DNA from: Pigoraptor vietnamica
Lineage: Eukaryota; Opisthokonta; Filasterea
Assembly: GCA_943704525.1 (NCBI GenBank)
Contig: CALSCQ010000764.1
Span: 17,113-81,112 of the forward strand
DNA: 64,000 bases
Reading direction: 5' to 3'
Shown here: in pieces, positions 19,601-32,536 of the stretch
How the letters are laid out: each line of letters opens with the position of its first letter
Position numbering within the stretch: the first letter of the stretch is position 1
Program-made: the position numbers and the translations under genes
Notes under the pieces: generated by a model
Told to the model about the DNA's origin: nothing
What the model saw: the letters and a program-made list of their open reading frames with translations, nothing else
The model's database searches: none

Positions 19601-22600
19601 GAGTTGTAGGCACCATGCGGCGGTCGCTTGCGCAACAAGCGGGCGTGCGGCTGCGCATCTACGAAGGGTTGGCCGACGTCGTCCGCCAGAACCCGCTCAT
19701 TCGAGATGACGTTCTCGCCATTCTCACGCCGCAGGTGTGTTTCGCATCTAATCGTCCTTGCAACGAATCCCGCCATGCCATTGAAGGACGTAACACTCCC
19801 TCTCGCGTTGTTCTCTTCTCCGCAGCTGTTCAAGTACGTTGAAATGGACGACGGTGTCCTTCCGCCGCTCAAGCTCGACCTCTGCATGGAGCACTCGGCG
19901 GATGTGCGCCTCAGCGAGCCCCTTGGACACCTGCTCGTCACCGTCGTCAGCTGCAATAATGCGCACGGCGGCAACGGCGCGTACGCGAGCGCCGTCGAAG
20001 GTTCGTTTCGTGCGCAAGTGTTTGCATGGCACGTCTCTGAACGATTGACTCTGGCTCACGCGTCCGCCGCAGATGTTCGCGCGTCGCTGCACAACCGACG
20101 GAAGCTGGCGGAGGTACTGGATTCCGTGGGACGGCGCCTCATCAAGGCAGAGATGGACGACTTTGAGTTGGACAAGGCCGCCGATTTCGCCCTCAACACC
20201 TCCGTCGGCTGCCAGAACAGCATTCGCGCATCGCTCCTCCTTGGCGCATACGAGGTATGTGCGACAGCGTACATGTTTTGTGCTTTGCTTTTGCTTTTGA
20301 CACAGCTGCCCTCGTTCAGGTGTTTATGGAGCACATCCTCACGTCGTCGGGCCCTCTCACGGCGGTGCGCGCCGAAGAAGTCCTGAAGCTGCACGCCAAC
20401 TACCAAAAGCTCGCTGACGCCCTCAAGGAAAAGGCGGCCATGGGCAAGGGTGAGCGCTGTTTCGAGTCTCTTTCGACATGGTCGTGTCGTGCTGACGCAT
20501 CTGCTGCTCGCAGGCAAGAACGCGAACTTAACGTGCATGCTCACGCTCGGGTGCGTGGCCGATCTTCTTCAACGCGTGCTCTCTCCGCCTGCCGAAGGGG
20601 GCGCGGACGAGCAAGGCTGCGTTGTGTTGCAGTCGAAGCCCGAGTTCGCCATCTACGCGCTCAGGGCGGCCGTGTCGAAGCTACAGCAGGTGTGACCATT
20701 TCGCCGTGCTTACTGTTTACTTCTGTGTTGTTACTGTTGACCGCTCAACTCTCGGACAATACCGCCTATTGTGTGTGGGACAGGTGGAGGAGAAGGGCTG
20801 CACGGACGACACGCACGACGAGGCCTCAATCTACCGTCATGTCATTCAGATGACTCGGCTGCTCATATCGACATACAAGGCGTCGACGGAAGCGAGTCGC
20901 GCACTGGTATTGTTATCTGAGGTAACTGTCGCTGTATTGCCTGAACCTTCTCACCTTTCTTCGTTTGTTTATCGAGCAGAAGAAGACGGTGCTTGCCCTG
21001 GAGGGCGTGAAGGCGGCCATCGCGCACGTTGTGTTGCGGCGGAGGGCGCGTATTGCTGATTTCCTTCGGCGTGTGGATCCCTCTGTCGAGGACGAGGAGG
21101 GCCTTGCGTCGAATTCGGACGCGAGCGCTCGCATATACTGCCACATCCGCATGCTCCAGGTGCGTGTACGTCACACACACACGCACAGCGTCTGTGTGTT
21201 TCTCCTTGAGCATTCACTCGCGCACGTCCTAATCGCCCAGTTATTGAACGGCGCAGAAGCTCGTTGTGGATCTTCTCGGCCGCAACGGTGACGTGCCCTC
21301 GCGGGAGGCCCAGCTACTCCTCGCCATTGTTGCCGAGCTTGCGCCGATGGTCTGGGACGATGCGCGCATGGCGTCGCAGCTGCAGCAGTGGGCGGTGAAG
21401 GTGTGTCAGGAGCACTCTGCGGACGACCCCGCCGTCGCGAAGGCAATGGTCGACCTCATGCTCACAACAAGCGCCCGAGTTCCCGGCGGCATTGATGTGG
21501 TGGGTATGCAAACGCATCACGCACGTTCTCTCCCTGCTTCTTATGTTATTCCTCCACTGTAACAGGCACTTGCGCTCGCCGTTGACATTCGTAATGAGGT
21601 CGGCGACATTGAGCACGACCCCTCGCGGCCTGCGGCAGACCGGAGGGCCTTTGCGGTGGTGTGTAGCCGCACGGTTACGTCCTGCCTCGCGCTGCTCCTT
21701 GCACGCCTTGTTGAGTGCGCGGAAGAGGTCGACTGGGCCTTCGGGAAGCTGCAGTCGGACGCGCAGGGTGGGTGTCATGGAGCTAGTTGTACTAATTTTC
21801 GTAGCGCGTGCTAAGCGATCACACTCTCGCAGATTCCGTGCGCGCGGATGGTACCCAAGCAGCGGCTGCGCAGAAAGCTGCTGTTGAGGTAATGTACCTC
21901 TGTGCCCGTGTGGCGTGCTTCCGTGAAATTTCCGGATACGTGATCGTCTTTATTTTCGCCCCCAATGCACATTCTTTCTGTAACTGAACGTGTCGTATGC
22001 GCAGGACATGCTCTTCCGCCGTCTCATCGTTGTCACGAAGAGCTTCGACGAGCTTGCGCACGCTACTTTGGCGAGCGCGAGCGCCGAACTGATTCTCAAG
22101 TCGCTCCGCCGGCTGTACGCGATATTCACGTCGGCGTCGAAATACGTGAGTGCTTGCTCTTCAAACGTCCTTCGTTGTTCGTTGCGTAACTGTCGCCCCA
22201 CTGCAGTGTCTTGCGAAGAGCAGTGACCAAGGGAGCTTCAAGGTGCCCCGGGCGTTTGAAGAGCTCGTGGACGCCTCGGCGGGTGCGCTCTCCGGGGAGA
22301 TATACGCCCTCATTTCGTTCGTGCAGAACGTTGACATCGAGAACTCGCGCATGGCCGGCGGCGCCCCCAAGAAGAAGAAACAGCCAAACACGGCTGCAAA
22401 GGTGTGGCCTCTCTCGCGCGCATGGTGTGTACTTGCGAGAGGGTTCCTATACGATCTATTGACATGCGGTTCGTCTACAGGCGCGCATCCTTCGCGAGAG
22501 CCGCATCGTCCCGAATGTAATCTATGCGATCGAGCAGAACGAGCGCTTCCTCATTAAACTCTCCAAGAAGACTAAGGTGCGTGAAGACGACGGTTATCGT

Positions 22601-23178
22601 TCAAGTGCGCCCGCGCTTGCCCGTCGTCGTGCGTTGTATGTCACTCGAGATGTGAGTAGTGGCTTAAAAACGCGAAACGCGACTGTTGGTGCGCATGCAG
22701 GTCAATCTCATGCGAAAGGTCAAGCGGAGCACCGCGCGCGATTTCCGCATCACAGCCAGCGAACTCGACACGGCCCTCAGCCGCGCCATGAACGTCGATG
22801 GCGAGTCCTCTCAGAACGGAAGCGACGCCGAGAACGAGGACCCGAAAGGCAAAAAGGTGTGTGGAGTGCCCGTGTGTCCTGTCTACTGCAGACTCTTCCC
22901 TTCTCTCATTGTACAGCCACCCGCTTTTCCTCACGGCCTTTTAACTCTCACGCCTCCCTGACGAAGCCGCGCGCTAAGCGGGGCGCCAGTCGAAAGGGCG
23001 CCGACGGACCGCCGGCAAAGCGTCGTCGGAAGGGCGCTGCGGCGGTTGACGACGGCGAGGCGAACCAAGACGCCGTCGAGGACGCCATGGTACGTCTCGC
23101 TTGAAAGCGATTGTTCCACGTGCGTGCGTTGAAGGTGACCGATATTACCCGTCGCTTTTGCAGGAGGTCGACAGCTAG
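16626..23178 (+). CDS. FANCI: FANCI (Fanconi anaemia group I protein)
   Basis: About 30 exons from 16626-16781 to 23164-23178. Phases agree at every junction and the product is 1375 residues (human 1328). FANCI blocks recur in order: GSILEVVRRSVHDWDHVTEA, VKEAFDYLSLLSLPTAEGL, LRDYVILVLRKSVFAR, RIYEGLADVVRQNP, VLPPLKLDLCMEHSADV, PNVIYAIEQNERFLIKLSKK and STARDFRI. FANCI pairs with FANCD2 as a clamp on DNA at interstrand crosslinks. The ubiquitin-acceptor lysine (human K523) corresponds to K545, codon 19319-19321. Two SQ sites follow (S578, S583), where human FANCI has its S556/S559/S565 phospho-cluster. The C-terminal tail is Lys/Arg-rich. One intron has a GC donor after 18147. The acceptor at 22966 is the least certain junction. 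Confidence 0.94.
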
Positions 23179-23283
23179 CGAGGACTTCGACGCCAACTAT
23201 CCATTGGCAAATAAAGCCATGAAGCGCCAGTCATATCTTCAAGCCGCGAAGTACTTGAAAAGGGCGGAGATGTGGCCGTACAA

Positions 23284-24165
23284 CTACTTTGCCCATGACA
23301 CCGTGAGCTTCGCAAACCCCGTCCCGACGGACACGTCCGCAGTGTACCCTGCCGCCCGCAGCTCGTGAAGGAGAAAGCGACGCGCGAGGATCGACTCCCT
23401 TCCGACAGAGCCCCACATGCACGCCTGATCGTGCGTGGAGAAATCGAGGGTCAGCTGTTGCCGCGCGGACTCTTCGAAAGACCGAAAGCCCCCGAGCGAC
23501 TTGTCCGCAACGTCACCGAGCATGATGGCGCCGTTCGGACGCATCACAACAGAGACTTCGCACCAGCCAATTCCTGCCGCGCGATCGCACGCGGCAAACA
23601 CGAACGTCCGCATGGAGTTGTATTCGCGTCGCGACTCGTAATACGCCGCCGTCTTCGCGAGGGTTCGTTCCGCTGACGGCGACTCGGACGTGCCATCGGA
23701 GACGGTGTCAGGCGGGATACTCTCCGCTTCCGAACACCGCAGGTCTTTTGCCGCGTCAACCAGGTCGGGCAGTCCGTAAAAGTCTGCCTCTGCCTCGATC
23801 TCACGAAGCGATGCGCCGTCGGACGGGAGCGTTTCCACGTCGACTTGACCGCGACGAAGGTAGTTGAGAACGTGCCGAAAGTGCGTCGGATCACGGTCGA
23901 TTACGGCGCGTCCCTTTGGATCTTTGCGCAGCCCCAAGCTGCCGGCAAACATGCGCGCGAGCATCGAGTCGGGGACGCGACAGAGCGTGTCTGTCGACGT
24001 CGTGAAAACGACGCCGCCGACGTTGACTGATACAATGCGCGTGTCGTCCATTGTGGTCGCTCTGCGCGCCGCGCACACATGCACACGGAGTCCTCGGAAT
24101 TGCGTGAAAACGCGGGCTTTTCTGCTGGCCATTGAGTGCGTGCTGACGTCGGCAGGCCTGGACAT
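23284..24165 (-). CDS. KCTD-type BTB/T1-domain protein
   Basis: Single exon, 293 residues from the ATG at 24165; later in-frame ATGs (24132 and just before the domain) are possible starts. The T1/BTB domain (about 40-135) is clear: RIVSVNVGGVVFTTSTDTL, an FRHVLNYLRRG core and LREIEAEADFYGLPDLVD. The C-terminal half (SMRTFVFAACDRAAG... GWCEVSVVMRPNGAIML) is not a channel and not a domain I recognise. KCTD proteins form pentamers or tetramers and often serve as CUL3 ubiquitin-ligase adaptors; the role here is inferred from that. Its stop is 106 bases from the FANCI stop (convergent). Confidence 0.82.
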   Translation of the reverse strand: MSRPADVSTHSMASRKARVFTQFRGLRVHVCAARRATTMDDTRIVSVNVGGVVFTTSTDTLCRVPDSMLARMFAGSLGLRKDPKGRAVIDRDPTHFRHVLNYLRRGQVDVETLPSDGASLREIEAEADFYGLPDLVDAAKDLRCSEAESIPPDTVSDGTSESPSAERTLAKTAAYYESRREYNSMRTFVFAACDRAAGIGWCEVSVVMRPNGAIMLGDVADKSLGGFRSFEESARQQLTLDFSTHDQACMWGSVGRESILARRFLLHELRAAGYTADVSVGTGFAKLTVSWAK

Positions 24166-24488
24166 TCTGTGAAAATGTCTAGACAGTCCGGCACTCAACA
24201 GTACGAAACATCCACCTATCGCGTGTTGCAAGATTGATCAGGTGGCCGTTTCAGCTGCTCCTTGACGCCACCGACCGCAAAGTCTATTATTGCCAGCACT
24301 GCGGTTGCCGCTGCAACGTCACACACTCGGCGCGTAGTGCAGTGCGCATGTGTGTGTGCGTGTGTGGACGTGTGTGGGCGTGTGTGTGCGTGGACGTGCG
24401 TGCTGTGCGGTTGTGTGCTCGCAAGCTGAGTGCAATGCAGAGGTGTGAGCGCTGTGAAGTTCGATTTTTGGTTTTCTGAAATCGCTGA
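24166..24488. promoter_or_regulatory. Divergent promoter, KCTD / PAP2 phosphatase
   Basis: 323 bases between head-to-head starts. Includes a GT/GTGCGT-rich tract at 24345-24405. No defined binding palindrome found. Confidence 0.45.
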
Positions 24489-26034
24489 ATGATCCCGTGT
24501 GGCCTTTGCCTGTGCCGCATTTCTCGCGCTCTCAAGTCCCTATTCACGCGGACCCTCCCTTGTCGTGCCCTCTCCGCAACCTCACGACGTCCCAAAAAAA
24601 TGAATCCAACGTGCATCCCCATGCGCCGGCGTGCGCTGGCAACGATCCTGTTCGACTGGGCGATGGTGCTCGCGCTCTTCGGTGTGTTTGCGGTCATCGA
24701 GAACGCCGAGCCGTACCACCGCGCCATTCTGCGCAGCGAAATGGATGACTACAAGTATCCCATCGTCGACAACACTATCTCGGCGCCGGTACTGATGGTG
24801 CGTGGAGTGTGCGCGTGTGCTTGTGTTTTTCGTATGTCCGTGTGTCTGTGCTTGTGTATCTTCATATTTGTGTCAGTCTCAGTATGCGCATGATTCTGCG
24901 TTTCAGTTGGACTGTGTGCCGTGTGCTCATCGTGGGCTAATGGTGTGCTGTGCGTTTTGCAGGTCGTGTGCCTTGGCGTTCCGGCGGCATGCATTGTTAT
25001 CTGGTTTCTCTTGACGCGCAACAAGAAGGATCTCCACCTCGGGCTTCTCGGTGCGTGTGCGACACTTCGGGCTTGTTGTTTCTTCGGCTGTTGGTTATTA
25101 AGGAATATCACCGTGCAGTATGTGACTTCAGAGCAATTGTGTGTGCATTGGCTCTGACTTCTATGCCGTGGTGGTACCTTGCGCAGGGCTCTGTGTGGCG
25201 ATTGTGTTCACGGGCATCCTCACGGACTTTGTCAAGGTGTTGATTGGTCGCCCTCGTCCCGACTTTTACTGGCGTTGCTTTCCCGATGGCGTGGAGCTTT
25301 GGGATGGCGAACAGCCAGTCTGCAGCGGCTCTGCAAGTGTTGTGCGCGAGGGACGAAAGAGCTTTCCCAGCGGCCATGCTTCGTGTGAGTGTGGCTCATA
25401 TAATGACATGTTGTGCCTTTAGAGCTATTTTGAACGCGTGTAGTTGTATCTGTGTGCACTACGCGAAAGCCGTGCTTCGTTGCTCACTTGGCTCACATTT
25501 CGCTCTTGTGCGTGCGCGTTTCAGTGTCGTTTGCCGGGCTCGGTTTCCTCGCGTTTTTCATCGCTGGCAAGGCGCACGTCTTTGATCGCAAGGGCCACGT
25601 GTACAAGATGGTTCTCTTCATGGCGCCCTTCTTCCTCGCCCTCTACGTCGCCCTCACGCGCATCCGCGACTACTGGCACCACTGGCAGGTCCGTGCGGTA
25701 CTCTGCGCCCGAGTGTGTGACTTCCTTATGCTCGCGGTCATGCTATGTTGCGGTGTCTCGGCCACTTTAACGGTTGTGCAGGTGCTCTCTCCGTTTCGTC
25801 CGTTTGACCTCTAGCTGTTATCTGTTGCAGGACGTCACCGTGGGCATGCTCATTGGCATCGCAGTTGCCTTTGCGACATACCGCCAGTACTTCCCCGCCC
25901 TCGACCACGCCGAGTGCCACGTGGCGCACCCGTACCGCGACCACTTCTCAGAACCTCCGCGGGTCAACGTCATTTCCGAGTCGAGCGAAGACAACATTCC
26001 GAACAAAGGACGCGCCGACATTGAGATTGTGTAG
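24489..26034 (+). CDS. PAP2-family lipid phosphate phosphatase
   Basis: Five exons: 24489-24797, 24963-25050, 25187-25384, 25525-25688 and 25831-26034, in phase, 320 residues (283 if the ATG at 24600 is used). Six hydrophobic helices and the three phosphatase motifs are present: KVLIGRPRPDF (motif 1), KSFPSGHAS (motif 2, catalytic-site His) and TRIRDYWHHWQDV (motif 3, nucleophile His; the usual SR is TR). These are lipid phosphate phosphatases of the LPP/DPP1 type, dephosphorylating phosphatidic acid, diacylglycerol pyrophosphate or related lipids with the active site on the luminal or outer face. Substrate preference cannot be read. The tail is hydrophilic and acidic. Confidence 0.9.
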
Positions 26035-26375
26035 TTGGCTGCTGCGCTGCGTGTGCTAGCGTCATTGCGTACAGAGCGTCTTCTACTATTCTTTCTCCCT
26101 CAGTCCGTCCGTCTGTCAATACACTTCCTAGTCTTTGTCTGCGCAGCGTCTTGTGTCATCCGTTTTCGTAACACCCACCCTATCGAGCAGTTGCCGGTAA
26201 CACCCACCATGGCCCAATATTTCCTGCATTGCGTCACACAAGCGAGTAACCTGTCCACACCGAGCGGGCGCGCAGAGGGTTCAAAAGGACGCCCGAAGCA
26301 GCGCGAAAGCACCGCACACAACACGAAGAAAATCTCACAGCTTGCGCCCCTTTTCCCTCTCCCTCTCGACTCGTC
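26035..26375. other. Tandem intergenic spacer
   Basis: 341 bases between two plus-strand genes: PAP2 3' end and FBXW promoter. No further feature seen. Confidence 0.55.
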
Positions 26376-27848
26376 ATGCACGGCGCAGAGGGATCTGACT
26401 TCGACACCCTCGCCGGCATCCCCCCCATCTCCCTTATCCTCCAGTTGCCCGAACCAATCGTCGTTCTCATCCTCTCCTTTCTCGACTTGCACTCGCTCTG
26501 CAGCGCGTCTCTCGTGTGCCACGCACTCTATCGAATCTCGTGCACGAACTCTCTCTGGCGCGCGCAGTGCCGTAGTCACGGGTGGCTGTCAGGTCCCAAC
26601 ACCCACGTGTTTGGGACGGATGGAGCCGTCCACGCGCGCATGCGTGCGGTGCGCGACCGCCACCGTGCGCCCCCTCCGTCTGCGAAGTGGAAGCTCTATT
26701 ATGCCAATGGCGTGCGCATTCTCGGTGCGTTTCGTGGAGGGCTCTTCCGCTCGAAGATGCTGCAGATCCCCGGGCTTGGGCGCCACACGCACAGTTCGCT
26801 TCCCGTCCTCCAGTACGACGGTCGCACTTTCGCGACGACGCACGGCGGCCGCGTCGTTGTTGCGGACCTCCCGGAACCCTCCCTGAAGGCCAGTGTCGCC
26901 TACAGTGTGGGTGCGGGCGCCGACGTCACGCACTTCCACTATGGCCGGAAGGAAAACGTGCTCGTGACGGGACTGATCAACGGCGACGTGTGCATACACA
27001 ACTTTAATGACGGTGCGCACGTGGCGACGCTGCAGGGGCACACGGACGCCGTGCAGGCCGTGCGTGTCTGTGGGGACGTGATTGCGTCGGGCTCGCGCGA
27101 CAACACAGTGCGCCTGTGGTCGGCGTCGCGACGCTCACTGCACGCCACCCTCGACGTGGGCGAGCGTCTATGGTCCATGCGCCTTCGTCGCAACATGTTG
27201 ATTGTGGGCACCGCAAACCACCGGCAAGTTGCCCCTCTCCAGCTGTGGGACGTGGAGCGCGGGGTGTTTACTCGCGCAATTACGGGCGCGGCGAGGGGCG
27301 GCGGCGTCTACGACATGCTTTTCGAATCGGACAGCGTCGTCGTCTCGTGCGGTTTCGACGCCTACGTGCGCGTGTGGGACCTCCGCCTGCCCTTTCAGAG
27401 CCCCTGCGTCCTCTGTTTCGAGGATCCGGACGATTACCCGATGCTGTGCGTGCAGACGGGCCAGACGGGCGCCGACGGCAGCCCCGCCTCGAGCGACTGG
27501 CGGATCGTCACCGGCAGTCGCAGTCACGGCATTGTGCGCCTCTGGGACAGGCGCATGGCCGGCGTGTCGTCGAGGGCGGCGAGCGGACGAATTGGTGGCG
27601 GCGGCGCAGGTTTTCGAGTCACGCGTGGCGTTGGCGTCGCGCGGGGTCTCGTGTGCACGTACTACTCTCGAGGAAGCCGCACCGAGAGCAGCGTGCATTC
27701 GATGTCGTTGCGGGGTGGGCGCATCTTCGCGGGCCTCCAGGAGGGCGTGTGCGTGCTCGATTTCGACTCTGGCGAGGCTGCGACCACGCAGACGGTGTCG
27801 GCGACCGGCGAGATCCAGTCCATGTCCATCGTGTCGCAGGCTCAATGA
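26376..27848 (+). CDS. F-box / WD40-repeat protein
   Basis: Single exon, 490 residues. An F-box spans about residues 20-70 (EPIVVLILSFLDLHSLCSAS ... VCHALYRIS ... LWRAQC). Five to seven WD40-type blades follow from about residue 130, the clearest being GDVIASGSRDNTVRLWS, QVAPLQLWDVERG, VVSCGFDAYVRVWDLR and IVTGSRSHGIVRLWDRR. F-box/WD40 proteins are SCF ubiquitin-ligase receptors, the F-box binding Skp1 and the propeller binding a phospho-degron substrate. I cannot name the substrate, and the sequence does not match FBXW7/Cdc4 or beta-TrCP specifically. It is convergent with the transporter gene, 39 bases away. Confidence 0.85.
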   Translation: MHGAEGSDFDTLAGIPPISLILQLPEPIVVLILSFLDLHSLCSASLVCHALYRISCTNSLWRAQCRSHGWLSGPNTHVFGTDGAVHARMRAVRDRHRAPPPSAKWKLYYANGVRILGAFRGGLFRSKMLQIPGLGRHTHSSLPVLQYDGRTFATTHGGRVVVADLPEPSLKASVAYSVGAGADVTHFHYGRKENVLVTGLINGDVCIHNFNDGAHVATLQGHTDAVQAVRVCGDVIASGSRDNTVRLWSASRRSLHATLDVGERLWSMRLRRNMLIVGTANHRQVAPLQLWDVERGVFTRAITGAARGGGVYDMLFESDSVVVSCGFDAYVRVWDLRLPFQSPCVLCFEDPDDYPMLCVQTGQTGADGSPASSDWRIVTGSRSHGIVRLWDRRMAGVSSRAASGRIGGGGAGFRVTRGVGVARGLVCTYYSRGSRTESSVHSMSLRGGRIFAGLQEGVCVLDFDSGEAATTQTVSATGEIQSMSIVSQAQ

Positions 27849-27887
27849 AGTAAACGTCACTGATATCGCGCAGCACCGCGCGTGCCC

Positions 27888-28937
27888 TCAAACTGTCTTG
27901 GCAGTCGTCCTGTGCACGTAACGCCGCCGCCCTATCAGCAACGCCTCCACCGCGGCGGAGAGTGAGTCGGCGTCGCCGGCCCACGCCGACTTGTTGTAGA
28001 GGGCCAGCGCGACGATGACGAGGACTAGCGACGCGACAAAGTACGAGTCGGTGCGAAGGTCGAAGATCACCACCGCAAGGACAGTGCCGAGGGCCGTTGC
28101 GAACGCGACCACGAAGAGCTTTGCGATGGAGCTCGCGTGCTTCATGACGACCGAGAGGAGGATCCCGTTGGCCGCCTGCGTCGCCACGATTGCCCACGTG
28201 TGCACGTTGAACCCCTGCAGCAGCGTTCGCGCTTCAGCCCCGACGCCCCGGGACGACAGCCACGCAAAGCCATTGAAAGCGACGCCGAGGATATACATCG
28301 GGATGTTCTGCGCGTGGATGGATGACGACGCGCCGGTGGCCTTGAGAACGCGCTCCGAGTAGACGCCGGCGAGTCCAGAGATGCCGCAGTAGATCAGCAT
28401 TAGAAGGGCGCCGCGTGCCGTGATGAAGATCTCGCCCTCCACGGCGCCGCTGTGCGACAGCCCGGAGTAGCCGTTCAGTGCGCCCGCCGCGACGAGGACC
28501 GGCATGGCGGCCCACTGCACGGGGGAGAGGCGGCGCCGTATGAGGATGCGAAACAGGATGGCCGTGGTCACAATCTTGAAATTGCACAGCACGACGAAGC
28601 TAGCCGCGTCCATCTCCCTCTGCGCATGGTACGCAATGTTATTGTTCGCCGCATAGAGCACGGCGGGAAGTGCGAGGCGAGCGAACGCGCCTGGCGTCAC
28701 GACGGATCGCAGCCCCACGCTGTCTGCCCCCTGCGCAACGGCCGTTACCGCCACCATCGCCAATGAGGCGACAAGCTTCGCAAGTTCGGTGACAAACACG
28801 GCCGCAGGAACGCTGTAGTGTATGCGCCCGTCACGTTGTGAGAGGGTGTTGAGGATGGAGTGCGAGCTGTACGTGCATACGGCGAGGGCCATCAGCAGCG
28901 GCATGGCCGCCTCGACGGCGCTCTTCGCCGCAGCCAT
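27888..28937 (-). CDS. SLC35A-type nucleotide-sugar transporter
   Basis: Single exon, 349 residues, about 10 hydrophobic helices. Family signatures: AANNNIAYHAQREMDAASF (the NN-region of UDP-galactose/CMP-sialate type carriers), QILKIVTT-like CNFKIVTTAILF, GLAGVYSERVLKATG, and GILLSVVMKHASSIAKLFVV near the end. These Golgi/ER antiporters import a nucleotide sugar in exchange for the nucleoside monophosphate for glycosylation. Substrate (UDP-Gal, UDP-GlcNAc, CMP-sugar) cannot be decided by eye. The ATG at 28937 gives a normal family length. The basic C-terminus is IGRRRYVHRTTAKTV. Confidence 0.87.
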   Translation of the reverse strand: MAAAKSAVEAAMPLLMALAVCTYSSHSILNTLSQRDGRIHYSVPAAVFVTELAKLVASLAMVAVTAVAQGADSVGLRSVVTPGAFARLALPAVLYAANNNIAYHAQREMDAASFVVLCNFKIVTTAILFRILIRRRLSPVQWAAMPVLVAAGALNGYSGLSHSGAVEGEIFITARGALLMLIYCGISGLAGVYSERVLKATGASSSIHAQNIPMYILGVAFNGFAWLSSRGVGAEARTLLQGFNVHTWAIVATQAANGILLSVVMKHASSIAKLFVVAFATALGTVLAVVIFDLRTDSYFVASLVLVIVALALYNKSAWAGDADSLSAAVEALLIGRRRYVHRTTAKTV

Positions 28938-29504
28938 CGTACTGCGCGCGCCTCAGAGAGGCTGCGCTGTATACTTCGTTTGGCGTTTTGTGCAGCACAT
29001 TCCTCTCTCGATCTTTCGCTTCGGAGCGCTGTGTGTGTGCCGAGAGGCCGAGTGTGCAAATGTGACAGGGAGTGGCAGGTCGGGTGACATGGATCACGTG
29101 TGTAGGAAAGAGTAAATCCGGAGTGATTCGGGATTAGCGGAGACTCCCACACATAGGGCAACACATGAGTGGCAGATGCTCAAAGGCAGTTTCAGCAAAC
29201 TTTCTCTTTCGGCAGCATTCTCTGTAGCCGTTCATTCAAAGAGGTTGGTGTGGCACACCTGCGCTCGTGTGCTGGTATGGTGGCGTCTCTGTGTTTTGTG
29301 ACATCGACTGGTTCGATAGGTGTGCACGCAGCACGAACATTTGATGGCGGCGTAGCATTTATCAGCGTGAAGTCTGGGTTGAGCGCTCTTGTCGTCACGC
29401 GTTGTTGAGCAGGGCAATATGTCACTCGCCCTCGTGTGTTTGTGTGTGTGTGTGTTGTTGATGGGTGATTGTCGCTTCTTCGCACTCGTAGACGCCGTAG
29501 CAAA
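28938..29504. promoter_or_regulatory. Divergent promoter, SLC35A-like / DAPIT
   Basis: 567 bases between head-to-head genes. A (GT)n stretch lies near 29440-29458. A pyrimidine tract followed by CTCGTAG at about 29490 could be a 5'-UTR intron acceptor just before the DAPIT ATG. A CACGTG hexamer lies near 29095. Confidence 0.45.
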
Positions 29505-29810
29505 ATGGGTGGCCACGGACCGGAGCCTGAGCTTCACGGGATTACCCGGTACTTCAACTCGGTGACCACGATGGGCCGCCGCAATGTGAGTGAGGGACAC
29601 CCGCGTTTTCATGCAGTTGTGGCTGTCAAGGGCCGCTTCCGCTTGTCGTGTGATTCTCTTTTGCTGCCTGCATATGTGTGCTTAATTCTTGTTTGCGTTG
29701 CGCGCGGACAGCTCGTGATTGGGGTGATTGGCCTCTACGTTGTTGGGTATTGCCTTGCGACGGGCGGCAAGAAGAAGGAGCAGAAGCCCGCGGTCGAGCA
29801 CAAGCACTAG
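29505..29810 (+). CDS. DAPIT-like small subunit of mitochondrial ATP synthase
   Basis: Two exons: 29505-29585 and 29712-29810, 59 residues; human DAPIT (ATP5MK/USMG5) is 58. Exon 1 reads LHGITRYFNSVTTMGRRN, matching human TGIKKYFNSYTLTGRMN. Exon 2 supplies one transmembrane helix, LVIGVIGLYVVGYCLAT, then a basic tail. DAPIT is an accessory subunit of the Fo sector that helps dimerise ATP synthase in cristae. The gene is easy to miss because neither exon alone makes a long ORF. The match rests on one motif plus exact size and topology. Confidence 0.82.
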   Translation: MGGHGPEPELHGITRYFNSVTTMGRRNVSEGHPRFHAVVAVKGRFRLSCDSLLLPAYVCLILVCVARGQLVIGVIGLYVVGYCLATGGKKKEQKPAVEHKH

Positions 29811-30215
29811 GCGCTTCCTGGCTGATGCTCGCTTGCGTGTGTCGTGAGGGCGTAGGAGCCGCTTGCGCGTGTATATGGTGTCGTTTTGTCTCTGATCTTC
29901 TTGAAAGAAATGGCGCGTTTGCTGTCGCTGCGTGCAATTGCGCGAGAACGGGCGAAGTGTGCGTTCTCTTTGTGAGTGTGTGTGTGAGTGAGAGTGGGGC
30001 ACGTGGTCGCTGGACCGCTTCCTTGTGGCCATTGTGCCCCATAGGGCTGTTGACGCATATGCGCGGACAGCTGCAATGAAGCGAACCCCCGTTCGGGCTG
30101 TCCGTTCATCGTGCGCGATCTCATCTACGATGGCGTGCGTAAAAATTCGTGTGCACACGCGCACGGCGTTGAATTCACTCGCAGCTGCTGAACCTTTGTC
30201 AAGCGTTTATGCCGG
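29811..30215. other. Convergent spacer
   Basis: 405 bases between the stops of DAPIT (+) and the F-box gene (-). Nothing coding or structured recognised. Confidence 0.55.
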
Positions 30216-31945
<1,730 letters not shown>

Positions 31946-32536
31946 TCCGGCCTGGAGCACGTGAGTGCAGATGGTATCCCTCTCCCACCAAGGTGAACGC
32001 TCTTCACGCCGTCGATAAAGCGATACGCGCGGCGCCAAAGTTTTTGTGCTTGCTCAAAAGCTGACACGCCCGTTCACGCCAAGGGCGTTGCGGTCGCCTT
32101 TGTGTCGCGCTGAAGGTGCGAGAAGGCCGCAGTTCAGTCAACAGTGCCGTCATCCTTGTTACCCGGTACATTTCCATAATCAACACAGAAATGGGCTGCC
32201 CCCAACCAAAGTGCAGCTCCCTAGCGACAATCTAAAATTAGTAACTGGTGGACAGACAACGACGCCCTCCGAGCCCGTGACAACGCTCACACGCGACGTC
32301 TTGCTCCCCTTATGTGTTTTTCTTTGAAGCCGCCGTGAGAGCCTACTCCTTTTGTCACACTCCTTCCTCCCTGTTGAAGCATCGCATTCTCTCTTTGGAG
32401 ACGAGAAGTTCGTTGCTTCGTTTTCATTGCGTCCGTGCAACGCTGCGGTTTTTTGGCGACGTCAGTGGCGGGACTCGCGATGGTCGCGCCGCACGTCAAC
32501 GTGCCTAACTCCTAGCGCGCTCTCTTGTTATCGGCC
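31946..32536. promoter_or_regulatory. Divergent promoter, F-box / NFKBIL1-like
   Basis: 591 bases between head-to-head starts. ORFs here (for example 32038 or 32186 on the minus strand) lack family resemblance, although an upstream exon extending the F-box protein cannot be excluded. A near-CRE GACGTCAG lies about 32458. Confidence 0.4.
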
